Shown here piece by piece: positions 33,637 to 43,102 of a stretch of DNA of 64,000 nt (position 1 is the stretch's first letter; every line of letters begins with the position of its first letter). The DNA is from JAVKEN01 sp040221415 (GTDB lineage: Bacteria; Pseudomonadota; Alphaproteobacteria; Rickettsiales; JABSSG01): assembly GCA_040221415.1 (NCBI GenBank), contig JAVKEN010000001.1, forward strand, positions 80,256 to 144,255, in the 5' to 3' direction. Under the pieces are notes generated by a model. It worked only from the letters and a program-made list of their open reading frames with translations, was not told the DNA's origin and ran no database searches. The position numbers were made by a program, and so were the translations under genes.

Positions 33637-34325
33637 TTTTACTTACAAGGAGACTAGAGGATTCTATAAGAGTTAGTGAGTTATTAGATAGCGAGAAGCT
33701 TAGTAATGTAATAGAGCCTTTGTTTCACACGCAAAAAATAGATTTTGAAGATGACCTTGATCTTTATGATTCAGTATTTATCTCCAGTTTCAGTGCTATA
33801 GAATCATTTACTCAGTTTAATAAGATGCAAAGATTTTTTGTTATTGGAGAAAGGACAGCTTCTTTTGTTAGGGAGCGAGGAGGGAAGAAAATTTTAGTTG
33901 TAGAAAAAAATGCATCAAGATTAGCTATGAAATCTTTAAATTTTTTGTCTCAGAAAAACAAAATAATTTACCTGCGAGGAAAGGATATTAGTTTTGATTT
34001 AAAGGGGTTTATGTCTGAGCATAATTTTAATTTGCACGAGATCACAACCTATCAGTTAATTAGAAAAAATTACTTGTCATCTCATACAAAGCTTTTGCTA
34101 CAGCAAAATCAAATAAAGCAGGTAATACTGTTTTCCCAGAGAACAAGTGATCACTTTATTTCTTTGCTTCAGCGAATGTCAGAAAAAGCTATTTTAAATT
34201 TAGTTTTTATTGTACCATCAAACGTAGCTATTGGCATAAAAGATGCCAGGATTAAGCATTTTGAGCCTAGTAATTTAGAGGGGTTGGTAAAACTATTAAG
34301 AAATGAAAAAGAAGAAACCTGTTAA
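33633..34325 (+). CDS. hemD: Uroporphyrinogen-III synthase
   Basis: Cyclises hydroxymethylbilane with inversion of ring D. The family is poorly conserved; visible features are ILLTRRLEDS at the start, DSVFISSFSAIE, VIGERTASFVRERGGKKI, IIYLRGKDIS and LFSQRTSDHF, each at the expected places of the two Rossmann-like lobes. At 230 residues it is normal. Position after hemC and before the mitofilin/hemY genes strongly supports the call. It overlaps the next gene by 23 bp. Confidence 0.87.
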   Translation: MILLTRRLEDSIRVSELLDSEKLSNVIEPLFHTQKIDFEDDLDLYDSVFISSFSAIESFTQFNKMQRFFVIGERTASFVRERGGKKILVVEKNASRLAMKSLNFLSQKNKIIYLRGKDISFDLKGFMSEHNFNLHEITTYQLIRKNYLSSHTKLLLQQNQIKQVILFSQRTSDHFISLLQRMSEKAILNLVFIVPSNVAIGIKDARIKHFEPSNLEGLVKLLRNEKEETC

Positions 34326-34998
34326 ATATAAAACATTAGGTATTAAGGCAAAATCTTTTGTCGTATTAGTATTATTGCTTGCAGGTATGGCTCTTTTTTT
34401 GACGTATAATAAAGTCGCTTTGAGTTTTCTCGGATTTGATGATTCTCTGAAACACAAATTAGAAGAAAGAAATAAAGAATCCCCGATAGGGCAATGCACA
34501 AACCAAGCGGAAGCAAACGTAGAAACTTTATGGTTTAAGTTCTTATCAGAGTATTACAGTGGCAAAGAGTCTTCTGGAACTGTACGCCATATTAAACTAC
34601 TTAATGATAAAAATTTTCGTGTTGATATTCTAGCTCTAGAAGATTGTTTAGAAAATAATAGGTTTGATCCTGCAAGTATATATACAGAATTTGAAAAGCT
34701 ATCTGAAAAAATGCTTCAGGATGGATCTAAGATCACCATGCATGGGTATATAGGTCAAGTTCTTAGTAAGTTTATTACCATAAGTAAGCCTAGAATAATA
34801 GGTGACAACAACTCAATTGATATAATTAAAAACCTTATTTTAAATCAGAAATTTAATCATGCTGTGCATGAGATAAAGAAACAACAAAGAATTTGTAATT
34901 GCTTTGAAGAAAAAGATTATTCTCAGATTGCAAGGCAAGCTGAAATTAGGGTGTTAATTTCACGCATCAATAAATCAATTCGAGACACGGAGAAATAG
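34303..34998 (+). CDS. Short mitofilin (Mic60)-like inner-membrane protein
   Basis: 231 residues with one N-terminal membrane helix (about 19-38, SFVVLVLLLAGMALFLTYN) and a soluble remainder facing the periplasm. Alphaproteobacteria keep a Mic60/mitofilin homologue exactly here, between hemD and hemY. The C-terminal part (IIKNLILNQKFNHAVHEIKK then QIARQAEIRVLIS) follows the mitofilin pattern of a helix with AL..G...A followed by A..R. The long coiled coil usual in Mic60 is missing, so the protein is about half size. Two cysteines (CNC) occur near residue 207-209. The assignment rests mainly on synteny and topology. Confidence 0.55.
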   Translation: MKKKKPVKYKTLGIKAKSFVVLVLLLAGMALFLTYNKVALSFLGFDDSLKHKLEERNKESPIGQCTNQAEANVETLWFKFLSEYYSGKESSGTVRHIKLLNDKNFRVDILALEDCLENNRFDPASIYTEFEKLSEKMLQDGSKITMHGYIGQVLSKFITISKPRIIGDNNSIDIIKNLILNQKFNHAVHEIKKQQRICNCFEEKDYSQIARQAEIRVLISRINKSIRDTEK

Positions 34999-35003
34999 AC
35001 CAA

Positions 35004-36167
35004 ATGTTTGCTTTCTTTAAATTAATACTGTTCTCAATTTTTTTATATGGCTCTTACTTGTATTTTCAACCATATGGAAATATTAAGGTCGAAATATTAG
35101 GATATATAATTGAATCTTCGATATCGTTTTTTACAATTTGCATAATTATTTTTGTTTTACTGATTGCTTTCCTGTCTCAGATTGTAAGGTTTTTGGTAAA
35201 TTTACCGAATGAGATAATAAATTATTTTCGAGAGTTTAGAAAAAAAAGAGCTGTTGATATACTTCACGAAATAATACTTTTGAAGGAGGTTTCCAGAGAT
35301 AAAGAGGCTCATTCAAACTTTCTTAAAAATTACAATAAATTGCAAAAAAGCAGAACGAATTTATTTGATGTTCTAAATTATAAATTCTCTATCGCGCATG
35401 GAAGCGAATCAGAGAAAATTGATAAACTTGCAAAGATAGAAAATTATAAAAAGATTGGAGATATGATCTTTGACAATCATATTCTGCCTTTTTACAGAGC
35501 TCAGTCTATCAATGACTTAAAAAGTTTCGCTACTCGTTTTGTCCAAAACAAAGAAATTTCTGATCTTGTCACATGCTTCCAAAAACTAATGAGTCAGAAA
35601 TATATTGAGTCTAGGAAGTTAGCTAAAAATTTATTATCTAGAGATTTTGTTTCTGAAGATAAATACAATAAGATTGTATCAATAATTTGCTGTAAAGAGG
35701 CAATTTATTTGCACGAAAAACAAGACAAAAAATTTGAAGATAGGTTATTTGAATCTATAAGCTTAGATAGATCAAATCCAGAAGTACATCCGGCTATCAT
35801 CTCCATGTCTATTGGTAAGCAGCTTCAGAGAAAAATACTGAACTTTATAGAAAAGCAGTGGAAAGAAGTGCCAGACAATCATTTGTTCCATTTGCACCTA
35901 TGTGTTCAAGGGTCTCCGTCGCAGGGTAGGGTTCTAGAATCAGGAGAAGAGTTGTTAGAAATAAGTGATAGTATAAATGCAAAATTGGTGGTTGCCAGTG
36001 AGTTTTTTGTATATGGCTTTACAAAACAAGGCAGTGATATTGTAAAAAAGATAGATAAAGACCTTTATTCTAACCAAGTAAAGAAAGCCGTATTTTTCAG
36101 GGAGGCACTGTCTGAAGAGGCAAAAATAATTAAAATTAGCAAATTAAGAGAACTTTTATTTTTTTGA
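35004..36167 (+). CDS. hemY: HemY-like TPR membrane protein
   Basis: 387-residue inner-membrane protein with two N-terminal helices (about 2-20 and 36-62) separated by a short loop containing YGNIKVEILGYIIESS, the HemY_N signature. The rest is helical and TPR-like. The biochemical role of HemY in haem synthesis remains unsettled; this family is unrelated to protoporphyrinogen oxidase HemY of Firmicutes. Location after hemC-hemD-mitofilin is the standard alphaproteobacterial arrangement. It overlaps the possible TTG start of rpe. Confidence 0.82.
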   Translation: MFAFFKLILFSIFLYGSYLYFQPYGNIKVEILGYIIESSISFFTICIIIFVLLIAFLSQIVRFLVNLPNEIINYFREFRKKRAVDILHEIILLKEVSRDKEAHSNFLKNYNKLQKSRTNLFDVLNYKFSIAHGSESEKIDKLAKIENYKKIGDMIFDNHILPFYRAQSINDLKSFATRFVQNKEISDLVTCFQKLMSQKYIESRKLAKNLLSRDFVSEDKYNKIVSIICCKEAIYLHEKQDKKFEDRLFESISLDRSNPEVHPAIISMSIGKQLQRKILNFIEKQWKEVPDNHLFHLHLCVQGSPSQGRVLESGEELLEISDSINAKLVVASEFFVYGFTKQGSDIVKKIDKDLYSNQVKKAVFFREALSEEAKIIKISKLRELLFF

Positions 36168-36169
36168 GT

Positions 36170-36826
36170 ATGCTAAAAATAGCTCCATCTATTTTGTCTG
36201 CAGATTTTGCGAATTTATCCAAAGAGCTTATCTTGTTGGATAAGTCTAATTTTGATTATTTGCACATAGATGTAATGGATGGGAACTTTGTTCCTAATAT
36301 TACGGTCGGACCCTGTGTGATTTCTTCGTTAAGAAAATTATCAAATAAAGTTTTTGATGTGCATTTGATGATTGTAAATCCAGATAAACATATAGAATCT
36401 TTTATTCAGTCTGGAGCTGACATTATAACTTTTCATGTGGAAGCAGCCCCCAGTCCTTTAAAAACTATACAAAAAATTAAAAATTTAGGAGCAAAAGTAG
36501 GTATTTCTTTAAAGCCTGGAACAGATATAGAAAGAATCACAGATTATATTAAAGAAGTGGATCAAATTTTAGTCATGACCGTAGAGCCTGGATTCGGTGG
36601 CCAAAGATTTCTTTATGAGCAATTGCATAAAGTAAAGGAATTAAAGTTATTACTAAAATCAAATAATGCGAATGCGTTAATTTCTATTGACGGAGGCATT
36701 AATGTTAAAACTGGTAAAATTTCTGTTGAAGCTGGCGCAGATGTACTAGTATCTGGCTCATTCATTTTTGACACTAACTGCACGTATAAAGAGCAGATTG
36801 ATAAACTTAGAAGTTTGAGTAAGTAA
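36170..36826 (+). CDS. rpe: Ribulose-phosphate 3-epimerase
   Basis: Interconverts ribulose 5-phosphate and xylulose 5-phosphate. Motifs in order: APSILSADF, HIDVMDGNFVPNIT (metal His and Asp), VHLMIVNP, MTVEPGFGGQ, and DGGIN with catalytic Asp. The ATG at 36170 gives the canonical MLKIAPSI start (218 residues); a TTG at 36164 overlaps the hemY stop. It is convergent with the 5-FCL gene, overlapping it by 20 bp. It indicates that the non-oxidative pentose phosphate pathway is retained. Confidence 0.96.
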   Translation: MLKIAPSILSADFANLSKELILLDKSNFDYLHIDVMDGNFVPNITVGPCVISSLRKLSNKVFDVHLMIVNPDKHIESFIQSGADIITFHVEAAPSPLKTIQKIKNLGAKVGISLKPGTDIERITDYIKEVDQILVMTVEPGFGGQRFLYEQLHKVKELKLLLKSNNANALISIDGGINVKTGKISVEAGADVLVSGSFIFDTNCTYKEQIDKLRSLSK

Positions 36827-37349
36827 GTTTCTGGCTTACAATATAATTAACATGAACATCATGTTTCTCAACCGCAAAGTCATTCTTACAAATTAACTCC
36901 TCCGGCACAAGACTCAATGTAATTATGCTTTTATGGGCCGATAAGTATTTATCATAAAATCCTTGTCCGTATCCGATCCTGTTTCCAAGTCTATCACAGG
37001 TAATAGACGGTATAATTGCGATGTCAGGAATTTGAGAATTTGCAGTGTCTATAGCTTTTGCCTTAAAACCATTACCCTGTACGTTTTCCTTGTTATAGAA
37101 CGACATTGTTTTTCTATTGCATACAGGCAATAAAATTTCGTGCCCTTTTTCTTCTAGGGATTGAATTAAGCTTGTCAGGTCTAACTCACTACCAGATTTG
37201 GTGTAAGCTGCAATTTTTTGTGGGTTGTGTTGATTTATAATTTTCTCAGCGTTAGCAAGAATGAAGCATATATCTTTATTAGCCAGTTTTAGAGACTTTC
37301 TTTTTGAAAGAAATGTTTCTCGCAAATCTGACTTTAGTAGTAAAGTCAT
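36807..37349 (-). CDS. 5-formyltetrahydrofolate cyclo-ligase
   Basis: Converts 5-formyl-THF to 5,10-methenyl-THF with ATP. The N-terminal KSDLRETFLSKRKSL is a family feature, GSELDL lies in the middle, and the C-terminal signature DRLGNRIGYGQGFYDKYL is nearly perfect. At 180 residues it has normal length. It follows rpsD by 16 bp on the same strand and is probably co-transcribed with it. No 6S RNA was recognised next to it, although many proteobacteria place one there. Confidence 0.92.
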   Translation of the reverse strand: MTLLLKSDLRETFLSKRKSLKLANKDICFILANAEKIINQHNPQKIAAYTKSGSELDLTSLIQSLEEKGHEILLPVCNRKTMSFYNKENVQGNGFKAKAIDTANSQIPDIAIIPSITCDRLGNRIGYGQGFYDKYLSAHKSIITLSLVPEELICKNDFAVEKHDVHVNYIVSQKLTYSNF

Positions 37350-37365
37350 TTAAAAGAAATCTAAA

Positions 37366-37986
37366 TTATTTAGAGTAAAACTCGATAATTAAATGTGGCT
37401 CCATAACTGATGCATATGGTATATCAGCTAAATTGGGCACCCTTACAAATGATCCCTTCATACTCTTTTGATCAAATGTTAAGTATTCAGGTACCGATCT
37501 TTCCATTTTTTGTGTTGATTCAATACACAAAACCATATCCTTTGCTTTCTTGGAGAGCTCAACAACATCTCCTTCTTTTACTAAATAGCTAGGAATGTTA
37601 ACTCTTTTGCCATTAATCAATACATGTTTATGGTTTACCAGCTGTCTTGCAGAGAAAATAGTTGGAGCTAAATTAAGTCTGTATACTACAGCATCCAATC
37701 TTTTTTCCAACAGACCAACAAGAATTTCACTTGTGTTCCCTTTTATTCTTCTTGCTTCAGAGTACACTTTTCTGAATTGCTTTTCGGTCATGTTGTAGTA
37801 ACCTTTAAGCTTTTGTTTCGCCTGAAGTTGTGTTCCATGCACAGTTTTTCGACGTTGACCTGCTAATGTAACACCGTGCTGACCTGGAGGATAATTCTTT
37901 TTGTGAAATGGGTCTTTTGCATTGCCCCACAGACTAGTTCCTAGTCTTCTAGAGATTTTATATTTAGCAGATACAATTTTTGTCAC
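37366..37986 (-). CDS. rpsD: 30S ribosomal protein S4
   Basis: Primary 16S rRNA-binding protein. SAKYKISRRLGTSLWG starts the protein, followed by KKNYPPGQHG and the S4 RNA-binding domain RLDAVVYRLNLAPTIFSARQLVNHKHVLINGKRVN (in part). At 206 residues it is typical. It stands alone with its own promoter, as in other alphaproteobacteria where rpsD is outside the alpha operon. Confidence 0.98.
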   Translation of the reverse strand: MTKIVSAKYKISRRLGTSLWGNAKDPFHKKNYPPGQHGVTLAGQRRKTVHGTQLQAKQKLKGYYNMTEKQFRKVYSEARRIKGNTSEILVGLLEKRLDAVVYRLNLAPTIFSARQLVNHKHVLINGKRVNIPSYLVKEGDVVELSKKAKDMVLCIESTQKMERSVPEYLTFDQKSMKGSFVRVPNLADIPYASVMEPHLIIEFYSK

Positions 37987-38030
37987 TTTTGCTTATCCTT
38001 AATTCAATTAATAAAGTGTAAATTTGAGGA

Positions 38031-38058
38031 AATATACTAGATTTTTACATTTTGTCAA
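38031..38058 (-). promoter_or_regulatory. Predicted sigma70 promoter of rpsD
   Basis: On the minus strand TTGACA (38053-38058), a perfect -35, is followed by a 16 bp spacer and TATATT (38031-38036) as -10. Transcription would start near 38024, leaving a leader of about 38 bases before the rpsD start codon at 37986. Confidence 0.7.
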
Positions 38059-38102
38059 ACAGCAAAATCTTTCTTTTTTCTGTTTTTCTATATTCAATAA
38101 CG

Positions 38103-38807
38103 CTATTTTAGCTTATTGAGCACGCCCATTAAAGAGCTTAATTCAGTTTTTTTTAGGTTGGGTATTCTGTTGAAAATATTTTTTAAGTTCCTCAGCATAG
38201 TTTTTTTCTTTTCGGGCACCTTCCAATAATTATTTTTGTCTAATATAATTTCCAGGTGAGAAAAAAATTTTTCTAAATCTCCCCGGTTAGCCACTTCTGA
38301 AGCAATTTTTTTTGATAACGCAGGGATATGAATTTTAGATAATTCATATGCAACGACAGCTACAGTAGCTGATAAATTTATTGAAGGACATTTGTTACTT
38401 ACAGGAATCGTGGTAATAAAATTTGACAAGCTAAGATGGTCATTTGTTAGCCCTGAGTTTTCTTGGCCAAAAACAAAAGAAATTCTTTTGTCTAAATACT
38501 TAGTTTTAATCTCTTCTATCAAGTCAACTATTTTTAGAAAAGGCAGATTCATGCCTCGTCTTCTAGCGCTGGTAGCTATTATTAATTCGCTGTCAGACAA
38601 AGATTCTCTTAAAGAAGAATAAATTTGAGCATTCTCTATAACCTGGCTTGCATGAGCTGAGCTTTTTATGGCTGTTGTATTAGGCCAACCATCTCTTGGG
38701 TTTACTATAGATAGATTCTCAAAACCAAAATTTAACATTGCCCTCGCAGACATTCCTATATTTTCTCCCAACTGAGGATTCACAAGTACGAAATTAATTG
38801 CGTTCAT
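38103..38807 (-). CDS. trmJ: TrmJ-like tRNA/rRNA 2'-O-methyltransferase (SpoU superfamily)
   Basis: SPOUT-fold methyltransferase. Motif 1 is LVNPQLGENIGMSARAM, motif 2 FVFGQENSGL and motif 3 IPVSNKCPSINLSATVAVV, where the SAM-binding knot forms. Length 234 and the distinctive NPxxGENIGxxARAM start match TrmJ, which methylates position 32 of tRNAs. The C-terminal extension (after about 165) resembles the TrmJ helical tail. It is 3 bp downstream of cysS on the same strand. Confidence 0.85.
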   Translation of the reverse strand: MNAINFVLVNPQLGENIGMSARAMLNFGFENLSIVNPRDGWPNTTAIKSSAHASQVIENAQIYSSLRESLSDSELIIATSARRRGMNLPFLKIVDLIEEIKTKYLDKRISFVFGQENSGLTNDHLSLSNFITTIPVSNKCPSINLSATVAVVAYELSKIHIPALSKKIASEVANRGDLEKFFSHLEIILDKNNYWKVPEKKKTMLRNLKNIFNRIPNLKKTELSSLMGVLNKLK

Positions 38808-38810
38808 TGC

Positions 38811-40199
38811 TTAATTAGATCTCCAACTTGTCTTTCCATCAAGAGTATCTTCAAGAACGATATTCCTTTCCTTTAATTCATTCCTTATGGAGTCTGCTAA
38901 TTCCCAATTTTTATTTTTTTTAGCCTCAGATCTTTTAATAATAAGTCTTTCAATTTCTTCAGACACAGACATATCGTCTTTAGACGTCGAAGTGTGGTGC
39001 TGAAGTAGTCCAATTAGGTTAGCGCTTTTAGTTATAGTATTCGCCAAATCAATTTTTTCTTTTTGTGACTTTGATGAATTACATTCTTTTGCCATTTCGT
39101 GAAGTCGGGCAATTGCTTTTGGGGTATTTAAGTCCTCATTTAGATGCTCAAGAAATAGCGGATCCACTTTATATTTTTTTAGCTCTGTTTCTTCTGATAC
39201 TTTTTTAACAGTTCTAGAAAAATAGGATAAAGATTTTGCTGCATCATCTAGACCTTTCTTTGTCCAATTTAAAGGTTTTCGATAGTGTGTCAGAAGAAAA
39301 AATAACCTAATTGACTCTCCATTAATATCATCAAATTTTTTAAGGTCGTTCACAGTAATAAAGTTGCCCAGTGACTTGCTCATTTTCTCGCCATTTACAG
39401 TGAGGAATCCGTTATGAACCCAGTACCTAGCATACTGTGAGTCGGGATTTGCACAAACACTTTGAGCTATTTCATTTGTGTGGTGTGGGAATACCAAGTC
39501 TATTCCTCCTCCATGAATATCAAAAGTATCACCTAAATACTCACTACTCATTGCTGAACACTCTATGTGCCATCCTGGACGGCCAACACCCCAAGGACTG
39601 TCAAAATAAGTATCAGGTCCATCGCTTTCTTCGGGCGGTTTCCACAGCACAAAGTCGCCAGTATTTCTTTTGTTTTGGCTGATTTCAATTCTGTATCCAG
39701 CTTCGGCTTCTTCAAAAGACCTGCCAGATAATTCATTGTAATCAGAATATTTGGTGATATCAAAATACACATGATTATTTGCAATATAAGCGCAACTATT
39801 ATCCAAAAGTCTTTGAATAAGGTTAATCATATGTTTGATGTGTTCGGTTGCTTTAGGTTCAATTACAGGGCTTTGACACCCAAGAAATGACATATCCTTC
39901 TTGAAGCCGTCATAAATTTTACTAGTAAGATTTGAAGCAGTAATCTTTTGATTATTTGCAGCAGTAATAATTTTATCATCAACGTCAGTTATATTGCGTA
40001 CATACGTGACCTTCGACTTGCCGTATATATGCTTTAGCACTCTAAATAAAATATCATATGTTACTGTTGAGCGAGCGTTTCCAATGTGGGGTCTATCATA
40101 CACTGTAGGCCCACAAACATACATAGTGATGTTTTGTTTGTTGAGCGGAGTAAACCATTCAATTTCTTTACTTAGAGTATTATATAACCTTAGGTTCAT
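38811..40199 (-). CDS. cysS: Cysteinyl-tRNA synthetase
   Basis: Charges tRNA-Cys. First zinc cysteine in MYVCGPTVYD, HIGH motif PHIGNARS, second zinc cysteine in WHIECSAM, then GGGIDLVFPHHTNE, and KMSKS in GEKMSKSLGNF (about residue 270). At 462 residues it is full length. It diverges from the histidine kinase gene with 61 bp between starts. Confidence 0.97.
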   Translation of the reverse strand: MNLRLYNTLSKEIEWFTPLNKQNITMYVCGPTVYDRPHIGNARSTVTYDILFRVLKHIYGKSKVTYVRNITDVDDKIITAANNQKITASNLTSKIYDGFKKDMSFLGCQSPVIEPKATEHIKHMINLIQRLLDNSCAYIANNHVYFDITKYSDYNELSGRSFEEAEAGYRIEISQNKRNTGDFVLWKPPEESDGPDTYFDSPWGVGRPGWHIECSAMSSEYLGDTFDIHGGGIDLVFPHHTNEIAQSVCANPDSQYARYWVHNGFLTVNGEKMSKSLGNFITVNDLKKFDDINGESIRLFFLLTHYRKPLNWTKKGLDDAAKSLSYFSRTVKKVSEETELKKYKVDPLFLEHLNEDLNTPKAIARLHEMAKECNSSKSQKEKIDLANTITKSANLIGLLQHHTSTSKDDMSVSEEIERLIIKRSEAKKNKNWELADSIRNELKERNIVLEDTLDGKTSWRSN

Positions 40200-40260
40200 A
40201 ATGTTATTGTCTAACGACAGATAATTTTTTATTGTAATTGTATATTTATATTACATTTCT

Positions 40261-41961
40261 ATGGAAAAGCAAAAATTCTTCAGAAAATTATCACATCCAT
40301 ATGTTACTCCATTTCTAATTATTTTCATTACGATCAGTTTATTATTCATTTATTTTGTGATTGAAGAATATAGGCATACCAGGGACAGAATAACCAAAGT
40401 GCTTACTAGCGAGTCTGAGAAAATTGAAAAGACTCTTACTAATGTGATGGATCATACATCATTTATGATGAGTAATATTGCGATGCAAATTAAATCAAAT
40501 CATCAAGACAAGAAATACATTTATAGCGTTATTAACAAATACATAGTAGATCCAAAGTTGTATAACATTTTGTCCTGGACAGTATTTACGTGGGCAGATA
40601 AGAATCATGTTACGCTTGTCGATAGTGTTTCTGGAGTCAAGACTAAACAAAAAAATATTTCTAACCGATACCATATCCAAAAAACTAAAATTTTTCCTAA
40701 CAAGTTACATTTAGGTAAGCCAAATTTTGGGTTCACAAGTCAAAGATATGTCATTCCAGCAGCATTAGGAGTATATAATGAAGACAGTTATATTGGAGCC
40801 TTAACAATAGGATTTGACCTGGTACAGCTGAGTACAGTTTTAGCGGATGCTGTTAAAGACCAAAATATTTATTATGCATTGCTAGATAGTAATTTCGATA
40901 CTATTACCCAATCACCCTCTAATATAAAGAGTGATAAAACATCTGTTAAAAGTAATGACATTAAAGGGTTTATTAAAGAGAAAGGAGTTTTGTTTGAATC
41001 ATTACTTTCTGTTTCGCAAATAAACCTAATGAAGAGTGGTACAAATCACTATTTGCATAAATTCAGAGACTATCCTTACGCTGTTTATTTGAGATATGAT
41101 GATAAGGTGGTCAGAAATTTGTTTTGGAAAGACATAACTTTTAGAGTGGTCGAAATCCTGGTTATCGGATTAATAGCCTTCATTATTGTGATTTTGATTT
41201 ACAACAGAGAGAAAACGTTACGAGAAAAAGCAGAGTTAGCAAAAAAAGAAGCTGAAGATGCTTCTCAAGCAAAAACTAATTTCCTTGCATATACAGCTCA
41301 TGAGTTGAGATCTCCCCTGTCTTATATCATTTCTAGCTCAGAAATAATGATGAAGAATGTGTTTGGTAAGGTGCCAAAAAAGTATCAGTTATATATAAAT
41401 AATATAAATTATAGTAGTAGAGAGCTTTTAGAATTTATAGAGGACCTTTTAAATGAAATGCGTGTTAAGAGGGGAAGTTTTGATGTGAAACTATCTTTTA
41501 TCGATGTTAAAGAAATTTTACTACGCTCTCTTAAAATAAATAGTTTAAATTATAACAATAAAATTAAATACGAGATTAAAGGTTTTGATGAGCTTCCAAA
41601 ACTTAATTCCGATCCGAAAAGACTTATTCAAGTGTTTAATAACATAATTAGTAACGCTATAAAATATTCTCCCGAAGGATCAGTTCTAAAAATAATTGCT
41701 AAATTGAAGTTGTCGGGCTTGAAGATTTATTTTGTTGATTCAGGTTATGGTATGAGTGAAGATGAAGTTCGACTCTCTAAAATAAAATTCGGAATAACTG
41801 GAAACAACAAGAAAGAGGTTTCTGGGAGTGCTGTAGGACTAGGATTACCTTTGGTTGTTGAATTGATTGCTATTCTTAAAGGAGAGTTTAATATAAAAAG
41901 CAAAGCCGGCTCTGGTACTGAGGTCAGCATATTTTTTCCAAAGAAATTGTTAAAAAAATAA
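40261..41961 (+). CDS. Membrane sensor histidine kinase (orphan)
   Basis: 566 residues. A membrane helix at about 15-34 and another at about 296-317 flank a 260-residue extracytoplasmic sensor with Cache/PDC-like features (GALTIGFDLVQL). Then comes a coiled HisKA region with phosphoacceptor His347 in AHELRSPL, and a HATPase_c domain: N box NNIISNAIKYSPEG, G1 DSGYGMS and G2 GLGLPLV. All catalytic elements are retained. No response regulator gene lies nearby, so partner and signal are unknown. rodA follows after 4 bp, so the kinase and rodA may be co-transcribed. Confidence 0.9.
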   Translation: MEKQKFFRKLSHPYVTPFLIIFITISLLFIYFVIEEYRHTRDRITKVLTSESEKIEKTLTNVMDHTSFMMSNIAMQIKSNHQDKKYIYSVINKYIVDPKLYNILSWTVFTWADKNHVTLVDSVSGVKTKQKNISNRYHIQKTKIFPNKLHLGKPNFGFTSQRYVIPAALGVYNEDSYIGALTIGFDLVQLSTVLADAVKDQNIYYALLDSNFDTITQSPSNIKSDKTSVKSNDIKGFIKEKGVLFESLLSVSQINLMKSGTNHYLHKFRDYPYAVYLRYDDKVVRNLFWKDITFRVVEILVIGLIAFIIVILIYNREKTLREKAELAKKEAEDASQAKTNFLAYTAHELRSPLSYIISSSEIMMKNVFGKVPKKYQLYINNINYSSRELLEFIEDLLNEMRVKRGSFDVKLSFIDVKEILLRSLKINSLNYNNKIKYEIKGFDELPKLNSDPKRLIQVFNNIISNAIKYSPEGSVLKIIAKLKLSGLKIYFVDSGYGMSEDEVRLSKIKFGITGNNKKEVSGSAVGLGLPLVVELIAILKGEFNIKSKAGSGTEVSIFFPKKLLKK

Positions 41962-41965
41962 AGAA

Positions 41966-43087
41966 ATGTTGGAAGGTCTAAAAAATAAATACTTACATTT
42001 GCCTAAGGCAGTCTTAGTCCTGATAACTTTACTATCTTTTTTTGGGCTCATAATAATGTTTGTTGCTGGCGGTGGAAGTATTTTTCCATATGCCTTCAAA
42101 CAAGGGATATTTTTTGTGGTGTTTTATATCATCATGTTGATGACTATTTTTGTTGATCTTAAGTACATTTATTCCTTCTCTTATTTTTTTTATTTTGTGA
42201 GTCTTGTTCTTCTTATTTTGGTAGAGGTGGTGGGGCATAAAGCAATGGGTGCAACCAGATGGATCAATTTGGGATTTTTCAAGATGCAACCATCCGAACT
42301 CATGAAAATTTCCTTGGTTCTGGCGTTAGCCAAGTATTTTCATACCTTAGGTGAAGAGAGGCTTAGATTTAGAAGTTTGTTGACGCCTATCTTTTTGATA
42401 TTGCTTCCAAGTTTAGTAATAATGAAGCAGCCGGATTTAGGCACTGGAATTATTATTATTATGGTAGGAGGGGTGGTTCTGTTTTTAGCAGGTACGCAAC
42501 CGTGGAAATTTGCATTTGCCGCTCTGTCTGTCTGTCTTATTGCTCCGATTTTATGGACAAAGCTGCATGCATATCAGAAAAAAAGGGTGGAAATCTTTCT
42601 TAATCCTGAGCTTGACCCTCTGGGTTCTGGATACAATATTATTCAGTCTAAAATTGCTATTGGCTCAGGAGGGTTGTTTGGCAAAGGATTTCTCGAGGGA
42701 ACCCAAGCTCAATTAGAATTTTTGCCGGAACATCAAACAGATTTTGTGTTTCCTATGTTTGCGGAAGAATTTGGATTCATAGGCTCTATGTTTCTTTTGT
42801 CAGTATACTTTATGTTGATGATCTTCGGAATAAAAGTTGCAAATCACAGTAAAACTTTATTTGGAAGATACTCAGTATATGGCTTGATATCTATATTTAT
42901 TTTCCATGTGCTAATTAACATGGGTATGGTTATGGGCCTTCTGCCAGTTGTAGGTATACCGTTACCTTTCATGTCATATGGAGGAACTATTTTAGGTGCA
43001 ACTTTCTTAATATTTGGTATAATAATAAATGTGCATGTGAGTAAGAAAATAGTTTTACCACAGAGCAGTGTTAAGTATTTATTTTAA
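41966..43087 (+). CDS. rodA: Rod-shape peptidoglycan glycosyltransferase RodA (SEDS family)
   Basis: Integral membrane peptidoglycan polymerase that works with PBP2 in elongation. About ten membrane helices. SEDS signatures: GATRWINLGFFKMQPSELMK, the catalytic-loop KQPDLGTG with conserved Asp, PEHQTDFVFPMFAEEFGF, and the C-terminal GIPLPFMSYGGT. FtsW is distinguished by its longer N-terminus; the length of 373 and overall pattern fit RodA. PBP2 (mrdA), normally adjacent, is not here, and mreBC is 11 kb away. Confidence 0.92.
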   Translation: MLEGLKNKYLHLPKAVLVLITLLSFFGLIIMFVAGGGSIFPYAFKQGIFFVVFYIIMLMTIFVDLKYIYSFSYFFYFVSLVLLILVEVVGHKAMGATRWINLGFFKMQPSELMKISLVLALAKYFHTLGEERLRFRSLLTPIFLILLPSLVIMKQPDLGTGIIIIMVGGVVLFLAGTQPWKFAFAALSVCLIAPILWTKLHAYQKKRVEIFLNPELDPLGSGYNIIQSKIAIGSGGLFGKGFLEGTQAQLEFLPEHQTDFVFPMFAEEFGFIGSMFLLSVYFMLMIFGIKVANHSKTLFGRYSVYGLISIFIFHVLINMGMVMGLLPVVGIPLPFMSYGGTILGATFLIFGIIINVHVSKKIVLPQSSVKYLF

Positions 43088-43102
43088 TGTATGGAGGGAA
43101 GA

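Noticed and set aside
38040..38075. Terminator hairpin between trmJ and rpsD
   Set aside because: The ATTTTG/CAAAAT arms are AT-only and coincide with the strong rpsD promoter.
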